Origin: Rehmannia glutinosa
Lineage: Eukaryota > Streptophyta > Magnoliopsida > Lamiales > Orobanchaceae
Direction: 5' to 3'
Assembly: GCA_016081115.2 (NCBI GenBank)
Contig: CM071930.1
Location: 37,113,335 to 37,177,334, forward strand
Length of the DNA: 64,000 bases
Part shown: in pieces, positions 40,991 to 53,121 of the stretch
Position numbering within the stretch: the stretch's first letter is position 1
How the letters are laid out: each line of letters opens with the position of its first letter
The notes under the pieces: model-generated
Databases searched by the model: none
What the model was told of the DNA's origin: nothing
What the model saw: the letters and a program-made list of their open reading frames with translations, nothing else
Program-made: the position numbers and the translations under genes

Positions 40991-42415
40991 ATGAGAATGC
41001 AAACACGACCCCAGACAATGGATATTAACTCCCGAAATGCGGAAGCTGGAGCACAAGGAGCAAGACCTCGTCGGGGGCCAGAGTTCCATTCTTCTCCACC
41101 TTCTCCCAAGGGAGAGGAAGTCCGCTTAGCCGAGAAATGTTACAAGATTTGTTGGAAGAGACTTCCGGAGAACAACCCAAGACATATCGAGAGAACAAGT
41201 GCCACAACTAGAGCACCCCCACACCATGCTCCACCGGCGGACAACAATCAACACTCCGTGGGAGGAGTAGATGAGAATGATAACCTCGGACTGGGGAAAG
41301 ATCTGACAGAGAATGGAGGGGCAACGACAAGGAATGCCCGATACACCAGCTGGAACCCCCGCGGGCGCGAGATCACCCTCAAGCAGGGGAGTTGAGAGCT
41401 CCCATGTTAGCCAAGTCAATTCCCGGACAACAGAAGTGGTAAGAAGAAGTCCCTTCAGCCCAAGCGTGATGGCAGAGCCTCTCCCTTCGGGGATAAAGAC
41501 TTCTAATCTCCCAGAGTACGATGGAACGGGAGACCTAGAAGAACACTTGGACAAGTTTTATGCTAAGGCCGACTTGTATGACATGACAGACGCATCCTAT
41601 TACAAGATTTTCAAGACCACCCTGACGAAACAAGCTATCTCTTGGTTCAACCAACTCTCGGTTGGGTCTATTGACGGGATGGACAAACTCACTGATAGCT
41701 TCATGCATCAATTCTCCATTAATAGGAAATTCCCAAAGACCATTTGCCATCTTTTCTAGATCAAGTAGAAGGAGAAAGAGCCCCTGAGAAGCTATATGAA
41801 GCGCTTTGTGGAAGGGGTCAATGAAGTAGCCAATGTGCAACATGAAACTTTGTCAGGGGTTTTGCAACAAAACCTCCATCAAGGAAGATTTAAGGAGTCC
41901 ATAACGGGTAAACCTCCCTGCCTCTTTGGAAGAGTTACTTGACCGGGCCGAGAAGCATATTCGGGTGGAAGAAGCCACCAAGCCTGATGTAGGTCAAAAG
42001 AGAAAGACAAGAGAAGAAGCGAAATCAAGTCCCAATAGGGACAACAAGAAGGAGTCGAGCAAAAAAGAAGTCAAACGTAAATACAACCCATTGAATCCAC
42101 CCCTGGTTGAAGTCATGTACGCGGTCCAAAGGCAAAGAATCATAGAGCCTCCCAGATAGAAGAGGGACAACCCTGCATGGGGCTCTATCCGATCAATATT
42201 GCCACTTCCATCGAGATAAAGGGCACGCTATGGAAAAATGTTTCCAGCTGAAGAAAGAGATCGAGAAATTGATCCAAAGAGACTACCTAAAAGACTTTAT
42301 GGATAAAAAAAATTGCGTAAGGATCCTGGATGGCAGGAGCAGGATTCACCCCCATCTCTGCATCGTACAGAGAAACGATCAGGGGACTGGCAAAACCCAA
42401 ATATCGCTAGAGTGA
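40991..42415 (+). pseudogene. Gag of gypsy D
   Basis: The ATG at 40991 opens a basic N-terminal part to 41395. The retrotrans_gag core follows in another frame at 41470-41759, with LPEYDGTGDLEEHLDKFYAKADLY, then KTTLTKQAISWFNQL and HQFSINRKF. 41926-42159 has LLDRAEKHIRVEE and a Lys/Glu-rich stretch. 42200-42241 encodes the His/Cys cluster CHFHRDKGHAMEKC, followed by QLKKEIEKLIQRDYLKDF, typical of Tat/Ogre gag. A short stretch with INVILGGP follows, after which similarity stops at about 42470. Confidence 0.85.
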
Positions 42416-42587
42416 TTAATGTTATTTTGGGGGGACCCAAAATGGAAGACGTCTGCCAAGTCCAGAGATAGGACAATTTCGAACTCCCCCATTCTCCAGC
42501 CTTTATTGCGCTTAGACCCCCTTTGGGGGGCTTCAATATTTTGTTCATGTTTTCTTTATTAGCATCTTTTAAGATGTCGAACTACTT
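42416..42587 (+). other. Short non-coding tail of D before copia E
   Basis: It holds a CCCCCTTTGGGGGG palindrome at about 42507-42520 and AT-rich sequence. No protease or RT similarity is seen, so D's pol is deleted or was never present in this copy. Confidence 0.5.
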
Positions 42588-43368
42588 TGTTAGGAATTTT
42601 AATTCCTAATAATTTCGGTCTTTATAATTTTTTTTTAAGTTTTGTCTTTCTAGACTTGTTTCTAAAAATAGAGTTTGAATGAATATGGGAAGATTTATTT
42701 TGTATTTATCTAGATTGGAATATGGTGTAAATTGATTAGGTTTTGGATTCCTACTCTTGTTAGGATTCAAACATATTGATATGTTAGGACTCTTTGTAGA
42801 TATTATCTTCTTACTAACTTATAGAATCGCATTCCTTCTATGTTCGTGTTTTCTTTGTTTCCATGTTCTTGTATGATTCTTGGAACTCAAGGAATCAACC
42901 CATATATAAAGAAGATTAACCATTCAATTTTCTTTATACCAAGAACCACGAATTTGAGAAAGCAATACACGAGAGAATCAGTCGAGAGAGAAGCAACAAG
43001 ACATCGAGTACAAACGAGTCACATAGTCAATAGTGTTGTTCGAAGTATCTGCAATGTCTAAAATAACACTTTGTCCAGTTTTGAGTCTTGTTGATTTGTT
43101 TTCGTCCATACACTTTTTCGTTTTGTTTCATTGAGTATTTCTCATAGTATTTTGGATGAATTAGTTTACTTAGAATAGATCTACTCAGTTGGATTTTGTT
43201 TGTCAAGACTAGTTGATTCTTTCATGATCGAGTTGTACTACAAATACATTCAACTAGTGATTTCATCATAATTTACACTTCTAGAAGATATTTATAACTT
43301 GTAGATAAATTTTACTTCATGTGTTCCTTTCATTTGCATGTTATAAATTGTTATAACATCCGGTGTAT
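42588..43368 (+). repeat. 5' LTR of copia E
   Basis: 781 bp, TGTTAGGAATTTT to TTATAACA. TATATAAAG at about 42902 is the likely TATA box. Bases after the end read CCGGTGTATCA, only loosely like an initiator-Met primer site. Confidence 0.85.
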
Positions 43369-43481
43369 CACTTTCTCCGACACCTCATGAAACGAACGTA
43401 TTGGGACCTAAAAAACTTTCAATTAACATCTAGAGCAAACACTTGATTTCACTAAGTGTTGATCTTACGTTTGAATAAGCA

Positions 43482-45174
43482 ATGGAAAATCAGATGGCTG
43501 ATATCTTCCATCCTCCGATGTTAGATGGAACGAACTACTCTATTTGGAAGGTAAAGATGCGTACGTTCATCAAATCAATCGATGAGAAAGCTTGGCATAC
43601 TGTGCTAATTAGATGGACTCCTCCAAAGATTGTAGATGCTGATGGTGACTTCATAAACCAGGATGAAATAAACTGGTCCAATGATGATATCCAAATGGCA
43701 AACTACAATTCAAAAGCTCTCAATGCGATTTTTGGTGCAATAGATTTTAATATGTTTAAAATTATCTGTAAACTGCAGCCAAAGATGCATGGGAGGCTTT
43801 ACAAAAGTACTATGAAGGATCTGCAAATGTTCGACTTTCCAAATTGCGACATTTAAATGTCAGGTTTGAGAACTTGAAGATGGAGGAGAACAAAGACATT
43901 ACTACTATCATGGAAGACTATGCGATATTGCTAATGAGTCTCAGTCTCTGGGTGAACCTATTTCTAACTCAAGACTGGTTAGTAAGATGATACGTTCCTT
44001 GCCTGAAAGATCCGATGTAAAAATTGCTGATGTGGAAGAATTGTCAAATATCACAACATTGCATCTAGATGAGTTGGTTGTGATTCTCAAAACCTGGTAA
44101 CTCAACTTTGTCAACAAAATAAGACCACAAGGGAAAACGTTGCTTTACAGGTATTACCCGATGAATCTAACGACTTAACTTAGTTGACTAAGGAAGTTGA
44201 GGAATCAGAATTAGGAGAAGAGTCAATGGCTTTGTTTGCTAAAAAAATATAGTAGAATAATGAAAAATAAAAGCAAAAACCAATTGTCTTCTAAAGCCAA
44301 AAAGCCTTTTAAAATTGATGCTCTTAAATATCCTCAAAGAAACACACGTGATAGGAATCAAGATAGATCTGGAAACCAGTTTGATATTGAAAAGGTTAAG
44401 TGTAGAGCTTGCACATGGTTTGGTCATTATGCTAATGAATGTGCTAACACCTTGAGAAAAAGAGGTATGAATTTGTCTGTTACCTTAAGTGATGATGATT
44501 CCGAAGAAGAGAACACATGCCAGGATGCTGAAAATACTGTGTTTATGATGGTTATTGAAGAAAAAAGGGCTCTGCAGATCAATCCTTTAGGTGTTACTCG
44601 AGGTGTCACTCGAAATGTTCCAACACCTACCATGTACACTTTCTCCGACACTTCTAATATTTTCCACTTAACATCTACCTTTGTAGTTGAAACACGTAAT
44701 CAGTGTGCTGAGGACTCTGATGGTGAAGAGCAAAATATTGTTGAAGCTTACCAGGAGCTATATCACAATTGGAGTAAATGCCTTCAACAAGTTGGAAATC
44801 TCTCAAAGGAGAATGAAAAGCTCACTAAAGAGAATGAAGAATTGAAGAAATTCTCAACGCGCTTGGAAGTGCTTTTGACTAGAATGGAAGAAGAACTGGA
44901 AAAGGTAAAATTTGAACTCAACAAATCTCTTGAAACTTTGAAAAAGGTAAATACTGGCAAGGCCAAGCTTGATGAAATTTTGTCTCTTGGAAGTGATAAT
45001 AAAGGTGGTATAGGGTATAAAACTCCTGTTTTTGTTAAAGAAAAAGAAAATCTTGAAACATCGACTTCATCGGTTGAAAAAACTAAGTTTTTGAATCAAA
45101 AGGGTAGTAAAAGAAGGCATTATGTATGTCACTATTGTTATAAACCGACTATATTGGACTTATTTACAAGTTAA
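43482..45174 (+). pseudogene. Gag of copia E
   Basis: The ATG at 43482 starts ENQMADIFHPPMLDGTNYS, then WKVKMRTFIKSIDEKAWHTV and NYNSKALNAIFGAID, a UBN2 gag. Frame changes near 43775 and 44090 break it. The frame 44236-45174 (312 codons) is the longest open one in the window. It contains the CCHC knuckle CRACTWFGHYANEC (44401-44442), an acidic part (DDDSEEEN) and a strong coiled coil at about residues 180-245 (LSKENEKLTKENEELKKF), ending in a second partial Cys motif (HYVCHYCYK). Product: particle protein with RNA-binding knuckles. Confidence 0.85.
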
Positions 45175-45207
45175 ATTCGATCCGAAATATCAAAGGTCTT
45201 AAGTTCG

Positions 45208-45760
45208 GTGTCACCAAAAATGTCACATGAATCTGGGAACACTTCCAGTAACACCTCACGTTTTCAAAAGTCTATTTGGGTTCGCAAAACTGAACTAAAG
45301 TGTAATGTTATCTATACCTCCTTAAGATCTAACATTGCAGGATCATGGTACTTTGATAGTGGGTGTTCACGCCACATGAAAGGTACTATTGAATATCTAA
45401 CTGACTATGAATGGTTTGAAGGAGGTATGGAAAAATACGGTGGAGGTGCTCGTGGATTGATTATTGGTAAGGGTACTTTGAATGTGAAAGGCTTACCTAA
45501 GCTTCAAAATATTTTACACATCGAAGGGCTTACAACAAACCTTCTCCGTATAAGCTACATGTGTGATGAAAACAGGCATGTTATGTTTGATAAAGAATAC
45601 TGCAAATTTATGATAACACTAACACTTGTGTTTTGACAGGATTGAGATCTGTAGATAATTGTTACCAGTTTGGTGGCATACATGCATATCATAGTGTGAA
45701 TTTGAATGAAACTGAGTTATGGCATCAAAAGTTAGGTCATGCTAACTTTAGAATGATTGA
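45208..45760 (+). pseudogene. Protease and GAG-pre-integrase of copia E
   Basis: SWYFDSGCSRHMKG gives an intact D-S-G active site (45355-45363). GGARGLIIGKGTLNVKGLPKLQNILHIEGL and NLLRISYMCDEN follow, the usual beta-rich region before integrase. A stop at 45634-45636 and a frame change precede LWHQKLGHANFRMID (about 45718), the zinc-binding His part of integrase. Confidence 0.85.
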
Positions 45761-46585
45761 TTAGATTGGTCAAATATGAAGCTGTGAGAGGTATGCCAAA
45801 ATTAAACACGAAAAATACTTCAATGTGTGGTTCGTGTCAAAACAAACAAACTCGGGTGTCGCACCAAGTGTCACAATACTTTAACACAACCTGGTGTTTT
45901 GAAATAATTCACATGGATCTTATGGGTCCTATTGAGGTTGAAAGTGATGGTGGTAAGAAGTACTCCTATGTATGTATTGATGATTTTTCCCGTTACACTT
46001 GGGTGAATTTCTTATGTGAAAAGTCTGATGCTTTTGAGTCTTTTCGAAGTTTGCATAAAAGGATGTGTATTTTGTACAACACCATTGTTGCTAGGATTAG
46101 GACAGATCATGGTAAGGAATTTGAGAACTCATCGTTTTCAACTTTTTGTGATAGAAAAGGCATTTCACATGAATTCTCTGCACCCAAAACCCCACAACAA
46201 AATGGGGTGGCAGAAAGAAAGAAATGAACATTACGAGAAATGGCACGAGTCATGCTAAGTTCCAAAAATTTGACAAAACATTTTTGGGCTGAGGCCCTGA
46301 ACACTGTATGTCACATCGCAAATTGAGTGTACTTAAGGATAGGAAGTACCATGACACCATATGAGATTCTTTTACACAAAAAACCCAACCTTAAGTATTT
46401 TTCATGTTTTGGATGTGTGTGCTATATGTTGAATGATAGAGATCAACTTGCTAAGTTCGATTTTGAAAGTGATAAAAGTCTATTTCTTGGTTACTCTGTT
46501 AATAGTAATGCATATAGAGTGTTTAATCTCCGAACAAGGACTATTATGGAAACTGTGAATGTTGTCTTCGATGATTTTCTTTGAC
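45757..46585 (+). pseudogene. Integrase of copia E
   Basis: CGSCQNKQTR (about 45825) completes the zinc-binding site. The core has IIHMDLMGPIEVESDGGKKYSYVCIDDFSRYTW (first Asp), IRTDHGKEFEN (second Asp) and TPQQNGVAERKK (Glu), followed by TGA. After further stops, TPYEILLHKKPNLKYFSCFGC and SLFLGYSVNSNAYRVFN form the C-terminal part (46327-46584). All three catalytic residues are visible, but the gene has at least two stops. Confidence 0.85.
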
Positions 46586-47031
46586 CTTGCGAGAAAAAAG
46601 TGAAGAAGATGATGTCTCGAATCTTATAGAGCTAAATAAGACATCCGAAACAGACGAAACTAAAACTTAGAATGTCACTACAGATGTTGTACTCAGTGTT
46701 CCAACAGATGTGGGAACATCTGGAACGACACCTGATGAGACACCTTTGGTGACTGATTCAGATGTTAATAGTCATGCATATAGAGTGTTTAATCTCCGAA
46801 CAAGGACTATTATGGAAACTGTGAACGTTGTCTTCGATGATTATGCTGACCTTGCAGGAAAAACTGAAGAAGATGATGTCTCCGATCTTATAGAGCTAAA
46901 TAAGACATCTGAGTCTGTACCTGAAACTAAAACTGACAGAATGTCACTACAGATGTTGTACTCAGTGTTCCAACAGATGTGGGAACATCTGAAACGACAC
47001 CTGATGAGACACCTTTGGTGACTGATTCAGA
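46498..47031 (+). repeat. 265-bp tandem duplication between INT and RT of E
   Basis: Copy 1 is 46498-46762 and copy 2 is 46763-47031. Both begin GTTAATAGT-ATGCATATAG and end CTTTGGTGACTGATTCAGA. They differ by a few substitutions and short gaps. The duplicated peptide repeats the AYRVFNLRTRTIMETVNVVFDD end of integrase plus the acidic linker. Confidence 0.9.
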
Positions 47032-47129
47032 AACCGATTCTTAGGTCTCTGAAGATGATACCGAAGTAAATCATGTTTTAGATGACCATGTGACTGATCG
47101 AAGCAGGGATATACTAAGAAAAATCGGAA

Positions 47130-47940
47130 AAATCATCCTACTACTCAGGTAATAGATGAAGTTACCGAAGGTATTCAAACTAGGAGAAAAGAAAAGGTCA
47201 ATTATCGTGACATGGTAAGATCTGCATACTTGTCTCCTATCTGCACTATGGTAAGAACTTGCTGTTTCATTTCTATATTGAACCTAAGAATGTCTCTGAT
47301 ACTTTGAAAGATGAATTTTGGATAAATACTATGCAAGAGACGTGTGGTATTTGGTTCCTAGGCCTAAGGATGTGAATGTAATTAGTACAAAATGGATTTT
47401 TAAAAATAAAACTGATGAGTTAGGCAAAATTGTTTGTAATAAGGCACTACTAGTTGCTCAAGGGTATAAACAGGTTGAAGGGGTGGAGTTCGATGAATCC
47501 TTTGCTCATGTAGCCCGTATTAAGTCTATTCGATTATTACTTGCTATAGCCTGTCACTTGGGTATTACCTTTCACTAAATGGATGTCAAAAGTGCATTTC
47601 TAAATGGGATTTTAAATGAAGAAGCTTTTGTTGAACAACCTAAAGGATTTGAGGACCTTTCTAAGCCTAACCATGTGTATAAGCTTAAAAAGGCCCTCTA
47701 TGGTCTAAAACAAGCTCCTAGAGCTTGGTACGGAAGATTAACTGAATATCTTCTTCAAATTGGTTTTAAAAGAGGTGAAGTAGATAAAACCCTTTTCATT
47801 CAAAGGTCTGGTAAAAATATCATGATTGCTCAAGTCTACATAGATGATATCATTTTTGGGTTTTCATCCCAAAAGTTGTTAAATGAATTTATTGAATGGT
47901 TGTTTTCTACTTTTGAGCATGGTTGGTGAATTGAGTTTCT
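47130..47940 (+). pseudogene. Reverse transcriptase of copia E
   Basis: VWYLVPRPKDVNVISTKWIFKNKTDELG opens the domain (47318). Next are ALLVAQGYKQVEGVEFDESF, VARIKSIRLLLAIACHLG, a TAA at 47576-47578, then MDVKSAFLNGILNEEAFVEQP and YKLKKALYGLKQAPRAWYGRL. The active site reads VYIDDIIFGFSS (about 47834-47869), so both Asp residues are kept. A TGA at 47927-47929 follows LFSTFEHGW. This is nearly complete apart from two stops. Confidence 0.88.
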
Positions 47941-48772
47941 TCTTGGGTTTGTAAATCAAGCAGTCTGATGCTGGGATTTTTATCATCAAAGTAAGTATGC
48001 TCGAAATTTGGCGAAGAAATTCAAATTAGATAGTGCATCTCACTTGAAAACTCCTATGGGATCGAGTCAAAAATTAAGTCATGAAGATGTTGCTGAAAGT
48101 GTCGATCACACCTTGTATATGAGCATGATAGGAAGTTTGTTATATTTAACTGCCAGTCATCCTGATATTATGTATAGTGTGTGTTTATGTGATAGATATC
48201 AAGCTAATCCCAAAATCACCCACCTAAAAGCTTTAAAAAGGAATATTCGTTATGTTGGTGGGACTATTGATTTAGGGATTTGGTACACAAAAGATACAAA
48301 CACGAATCTTGTTGGATTCAGTGATTCCGACTGGGCAGGTGATGTAGATGATAGAAAGAGTACCACTGGTGGTTGTTTTTTTATCTTGGAAACAATTTAG
48401 TGTCTTGGTACAGTCGTAAGCAAAACTGTGTGTCTCTTTCAACTGTTGAATCTGAATATGTGGCAGTTGGAAGTTGTTGCTCTCAAATGCTTTTGGATGA
48501 ACCAAATGATAGAGGATTATGGCCTACACAGTGACATTTTAACCATTTATTGTGATAACTGTAGTGCGATTGATATATCAAAAAATCATGTTCAACATTC
48601 TCGCACTAAACATATTAACATTAGACACCATTTTATTCAAGATTTAGTTGAGAAAAATCTTGTTCGCATTGAATATATTAGTATTGAAAATCAGTTGGCA
48701 TACATATTCACCAAAGCATTAGATTTTGAGAGGTTTTCCAATGCGAAAATCTCTTGGTCGTGTGTTCTCTAA
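47941..48772 (+). pseudogene. RNase H and C-terminus of pol in copia E
   Basis: 48008-48400 holds LKTPMGSSQKLSHED, MSMIGSLLYLTASHPDIMYSVCLCDRYQ and NLVGFSDSDWAGDVDDRKSTTGGCFF, with the first RNase H Asp. After a stop and a shift, 48428-48772 holds DILTIYCDNCSAIDISKNHVQHSRTKHINIRHHFIQDLVEK and LAYIFTKALDFERF, the standard end of copia pol. Confidence 0.88.
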
Positions 48773-49689
48773 AATGTTACACAAAATATTGCAAAGATCA
48801 GTATATAACACTGGGCTGTGTGACATTTGTACACACCGCATATTCTCTCCTCCTTCTTATTCTTTAGTTCTATTTAGACATCCGCATTATAGGAGCATAT
48901 TACATGTCCGGAATCGTATGTTGTTGTTTCAAACTAGTGACTATTGGATTTCACTTGGAAAGTCGGTATGAGTTGATCTTTCCAAAAGCGTAATTTATTC
49001 TTGTTCTTTCCGATTTATGAGTAAAAAAAAATTGAGATCATGGCTAGAGGCCTTTGAGGGAAACATCGACCTACCCTATGTGTGAAAGCTATTCGTTGTG
49101 ATGATCAATGTGAAAAAGAGCTACATTTGGACTAGTGTGAAAGCTATCCACTGGTTAAATCTGTCATGTTTCTCTCATTAAAAACTCAAAAATTCCTTAT
49201 GATGGGTACTCGGATTGCAATTTATTGAATCATTAGTACATGTGTCTTTCAAAATGTTGCAACATTAGTAACAACAACAATCGCGGATACCATTTACACC
49301 TTGTGTGCGATTTTTTTTTTTGTTTTATAGGCATATATTAAGATTGCATTGCTTGGTGATTTTTGAAAACCCGATGATTTTTGGCAATAATATAGGATTT
49401 GTGATATTATTTTTTCTCTCTAAAATTTCGAATTTTTGGTGTCCTATGAAAAATGGAGTTGTGTGCATTATAGAAACTTGGGTGATTGGTTGAAATCTTG
49501 CCATAGTTATCTATATCTTTGGTTAATTTTTTCCCAAGTTATTAGGATTCTATTTTCCTTAATTATTTGATTTTTCCAAATTCTCTTTTTAATCCGATTT
49601 TCTCTATTTTTCGGATATCATTCCCTACTTTCTAGGAGATTGTGTTTTGATGTGATAGGGATTATCATTACTCTTCTAACTTGTCCCAC
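48773..49689 (+). other. Spacer between pol and the env-like gene of E
   Basis: About 0.9 kb, AT-rich, without coding similarity. A GTGAAAGCTAT-C unit is repeated at about 49082 and 49137. The spacer separates the two genes too far for simple stop-codon read-through. Confidence 0.6.
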
Positions 49690-49731
49690 TATTTATATCT
49701 ACTATTTGCAATCAAGTCATTTACGCATTCC

Positions 49732-49786
<55 letters not shown>

Positions 49787-49841
49787 TTTTTTTTTTTTTC
49801 TCACAAAACTTCTCTGCAGCACTCACCTCTCTCTTTTAGCC
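49690..49841 (+). promoter_or_regulatory. Promoter-like segment before the env-like gene of E
   Basis: TATTTATA at 49690-49697 is followed about 40 bases later by a (CT)n tract (49735-49779), poly-T, and a short leader to the ATG at 49842 (AGCCATGG context). TATA plus CT-rich leader is a common plant promoter layout. Confidence 0.45.
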
Positions 49842-52063
49842 ATGGATAAACTTGTTTCAGGTTTACAGAAGATCTTTGGAAGCCCCAACAAGTCGTCTTC
49901 ATCATCCTCCTCAAAATCGAACACGCTTACTCCATCACCTAAAAAGAAGGTTGATTCTCTTAAAAAAACGCACCCTCACAGCACTTCTCGAGAGTCCACA
50001 AAAAGAAACATCCATGGCGCCATAGAGGAAACGAATCCAAACATTTCTCCCGGTGATCTAAATGTCGAGGAACATGTCCCTCATGAAGTTCATGCACCTT
50101 CTACAACACAGATCCCAATATCTGCTGAAGAGAACAGGGGAAATCCGATGTGAACCTAACTAATTTGGTGGTTTTTGAAAAACCTCCCTCTCCTGTCCAT
50201 GCAATCGCACTGGGAAGAAGGTACTATAATTGATGTCAAAAATTCCCCGATTTAACCCTCATACAAGATATTTATGGTCCAATTGGTCGTTCGGCCGGAG
50301 CTTCGATTCCACGCTATTCGAAACATCAATGTGGTTATTCACCCAAAGTGTTTTGAAGAGGATTCTCCCAGAGGAGATTCCTAGGAAAAAGAAGTCGAGA
50401 TATGGGTGAAGGGTCACGTGCGGGGAGACGATTTGGGTGAACCTACTCCAACCGTGCACTTGCCGGCCGACTCGGAAGGATATGATGGTTCTCAATATGT
50501 TGTGTCCCACAGACGAACACAACCACAACGTTATGTTGTTTTATCTGAAAAAGATGAACCTGCTAGTTCTGAGGAGCAGGGCAATGTTGAAATTAAATCA
50601 GAAAATGAAGACTCTCCGTTTCGTGATGATGTGCCCTTGGCTGAGGTACTGATGGGCATCATGACTCAAATGGCTATGGCAGCTAGTGCAGCTACCTCCA
50701 AGAAACGCTCTACAGATGAGCCTATGGAGGTGGAACAACCTGGAGGTGGTCCAGATGTTCCTGAAATATTGGTGACGATGTTAAAGAAAATGTTGCAACA
50801 CCTGAAGCAACATCTAATTCTGAGTATGATCTCTCTGATGCTCACTCTGAATTTTTCTACACCGTTGATGCTGCAGACCACTGCCAAGTGCTCAAAGGCC
50901 GCGAGTTTATTAAAGGAAAATGTCTGTGATCACACATCTTTTGAAAGGTACAATTTGAACAAATTTTTCATTTGACGCTCTCTTGTCAGCATTATTGATA
51001 CTTCTATGCCTTATATTGAAAAAATTGTTCATGAATTTTATGCCAATTTGACTTATGATGTGGGATCAAGGCAATCTGCAAAATTTAGTAAGGTGTTTGC
51101 TAGAAATAAGATTTATGATTTTAGTTCAACTATGATTAGTGACTTCTTTGGGACTCCGGATTCTGAGGAAGGTAATCGGTTAAAGGACTTTAATTTGGTT
51201 CTTAGGTTTCGATCGAAATAGAATGACTCAATGGCCCCGCACACCCTAAGAAGTTTTCTTCATCTCGCTCTCACTTCATTTTATGGGATACTATTCAAAA
51301 TTTCTATATCCAATTGGGTTCCCTCTTCACATAGTTCTAGTATCATAAAGGAACATGATAGGGTGATTTATTTGATTGGGAAATGGCTCCCTTTGAATTT
51401 TGGCCAACTGGTGTTTGATCAAGACATGTTGAGTCTTCTTCTACAGTTGGTGCTTTGCCATTCCCATGTACCATATACCTGATTTTGTACTCTCAAGGTT
51501 TTGATAAATTGCCCAATGAATTCTTTTCTCTACTCCCTGAAATAATACATGTGTCTCATAAGCTTGTGGATAAGAAAAACATGAAGTTGACATGCCCTTG
51601 CACTTTTTGATGATGAAGCAAAGATCAACGAGGAACATGTTCATACAAATGTTCTTCCAGATGTTCTACCAAATCTTCCCAACATTTCTCTTGACACTAC
51701 TGCTAACCCTCTTCTGCAGGCTCTATTCCTCTTTCTCTTGATTTTGTGCAGGGCCAAATCACATTTGTTGAACAACATATTTAGTTTACTCAACAAACCA
51801 TTTCCACTGCTCAAACCACTATTCTCAATGCACGATTGGGTTACTATGTGGCTTACAAGGCACAATTTTAAGAACTTCTCACCAAGCTTTCTCGACAAAA
51901 AATGGGAGAAGGAAGTGTGAGTGTTCCTATGGCCGAGAATGTGGTTCCAAGCACACATGAAGGGGGAGTCGATGCGAATATTGTTGAAGATCCGGGTGCA
52001 AGCACAAGTGGTGCTCATGAAGAAGACCAAGCTACCGTTGAGGGGGAGATGGTTGATAATTGA
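49842..52063 (+). pseudogene. Env-like accessory gene of copia E
   Basis: It starts MDKLVSGLQKIFGSPNKSSSS with a Ser/Lys/Pro-rich, probably disordered, N-terminus (49842-50153). A frame change leads to an acidic region (50406-50975). The conserved core is at 51006-51221 (IVHEFYANLTYDVGSRQSAKFSKVFARNKIYDFSSTMISDFFG) and 51231-51482 (LIGKWLPLNFGQLVFDQDML), a pattern known from plant retrotransposon env-like or putative plant transposon proteins. The end is near 52063 (VEGEMVDN). No obvious signal peptide or membrane anchor is seen. Function of the family is unknown. At least four frame breaks. Confidence 0.75.
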
Positions 52064-52381
52064 TATTTGTACTTGGATAATTTTTTATCCGGCTATTTCT
52101 TAGATATTTGCTCTTGGTGTTCTAAACCGATATTTCTATTTTCGATGGCTTTTGATTTTGATCTTAGTTAGATGGTTATTTTCTCTGAACTTGCACATAT
52201 TTATGTTATATTATTTTCTGCTACTAACTTGAATGTGGTACAGGAAATGTTTTAACATTTGCAGTGACATTTTGACTAACACTTGAAACAGGGGATTTTT
52301 AACTTAAGGGGAGTTTTGGTTGTGATTTATACTTTTGAATAAACTTTATTGGTTTTGTCCGTAAAGGCAAAAGGGGGAGAT
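52064..52381 (+). promoter_or_regulatory. 3' untranslated region and polypurine tract of E
   Basis: Non-coding. AAAAGGGGGAGA at 52369-52380 directly precedes the 3' LTR. Confidence 0.75.
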
Positions 52382-53121
52382 TATTAGGAATTTTAATTCC
52401 TAATAATTTGGTCTTTATAAAATGTTTTTTAGGTTTTGCCTTTCTAGACTTGTTTCCAAAAAAATAGAGTTTGAATGAATATGGAAAGATTTATTTTGTA
52501 TTTATCTAGATTGGAATATGGTGTAAATTAATAAAGTTTTGATTCCTACTCTTGTTAGGATTCAAACATATTGATATGTTAAGACTCTTGTAGATATTAT
52601 CTTCTTTCCTAACTTATAGAATCATATTCCTTCTATGTTTATGTTTTATTTGTTTCCATGTTCTTGTAGATTCTTGGAACTCAAGGAATCAACCCCTATA
52701 TAAAGAGGATCGCCATTCAGTTTTATTTACACCAAGAACACGAATTTGAGAAAGCAATACACGAGAGAATCAATCTAGAGAGAAGCAATAAGACATCGAG
52801 TACAAACTAGTCACACAATCAAAAGTGTTGTTCAAGTGTCCGCAACATCTAATTTCACACTTTGTCCAGCTTTTGAGTCTTGTTAATTTGTTTTCGTCCA
52901 TACTCTTTTCTCTAAGTTTCATTGAGTATTTCTCATAATATTTTGGACGAATTAGTTTACTTAGAATAGATCTACTCGGTTGAGTTTGTTTTTCTAGACT
53001 AGTTGATTCTTTCATGATCGAGTTGTACTACAAATACATTCAACTAGTGATTTCGTCATAATTGACACTTCTACAAGTTATTTATAACTTGTAGATAAAT
53101 TTTACTTCATGTGTTCCTTTC
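52382..53121 (+). repeat. 3' LTR of copia E (3' end missing)
   Basis: 740 bp matching 42588-43331. It begins TATTAGGAA in place of TGTTAGGAA and ends at GTGTTCCTTTC. The last 37 bp of the LTR are absent. Confidence 0.88.

Larger units (their letters stand above)
42588..53121 (+). mobile_element. Copia element E (Sire-like) with env-like gene
   Basis: LTRs at 42588-43368 and 52382-53121 enclose gag, PR, INT, RT, RNase H, a 1-kb spacer, an accessory gene with its own promoter-like leader, and the PPT. This is the most complete coding set in the window. The 3' LTR lacks the last 37 bp relative to the 5' LTR, so no target duplication can be read. Sire membership is inferred from the long gag and the env-like gene. 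Confidence 0.9.
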
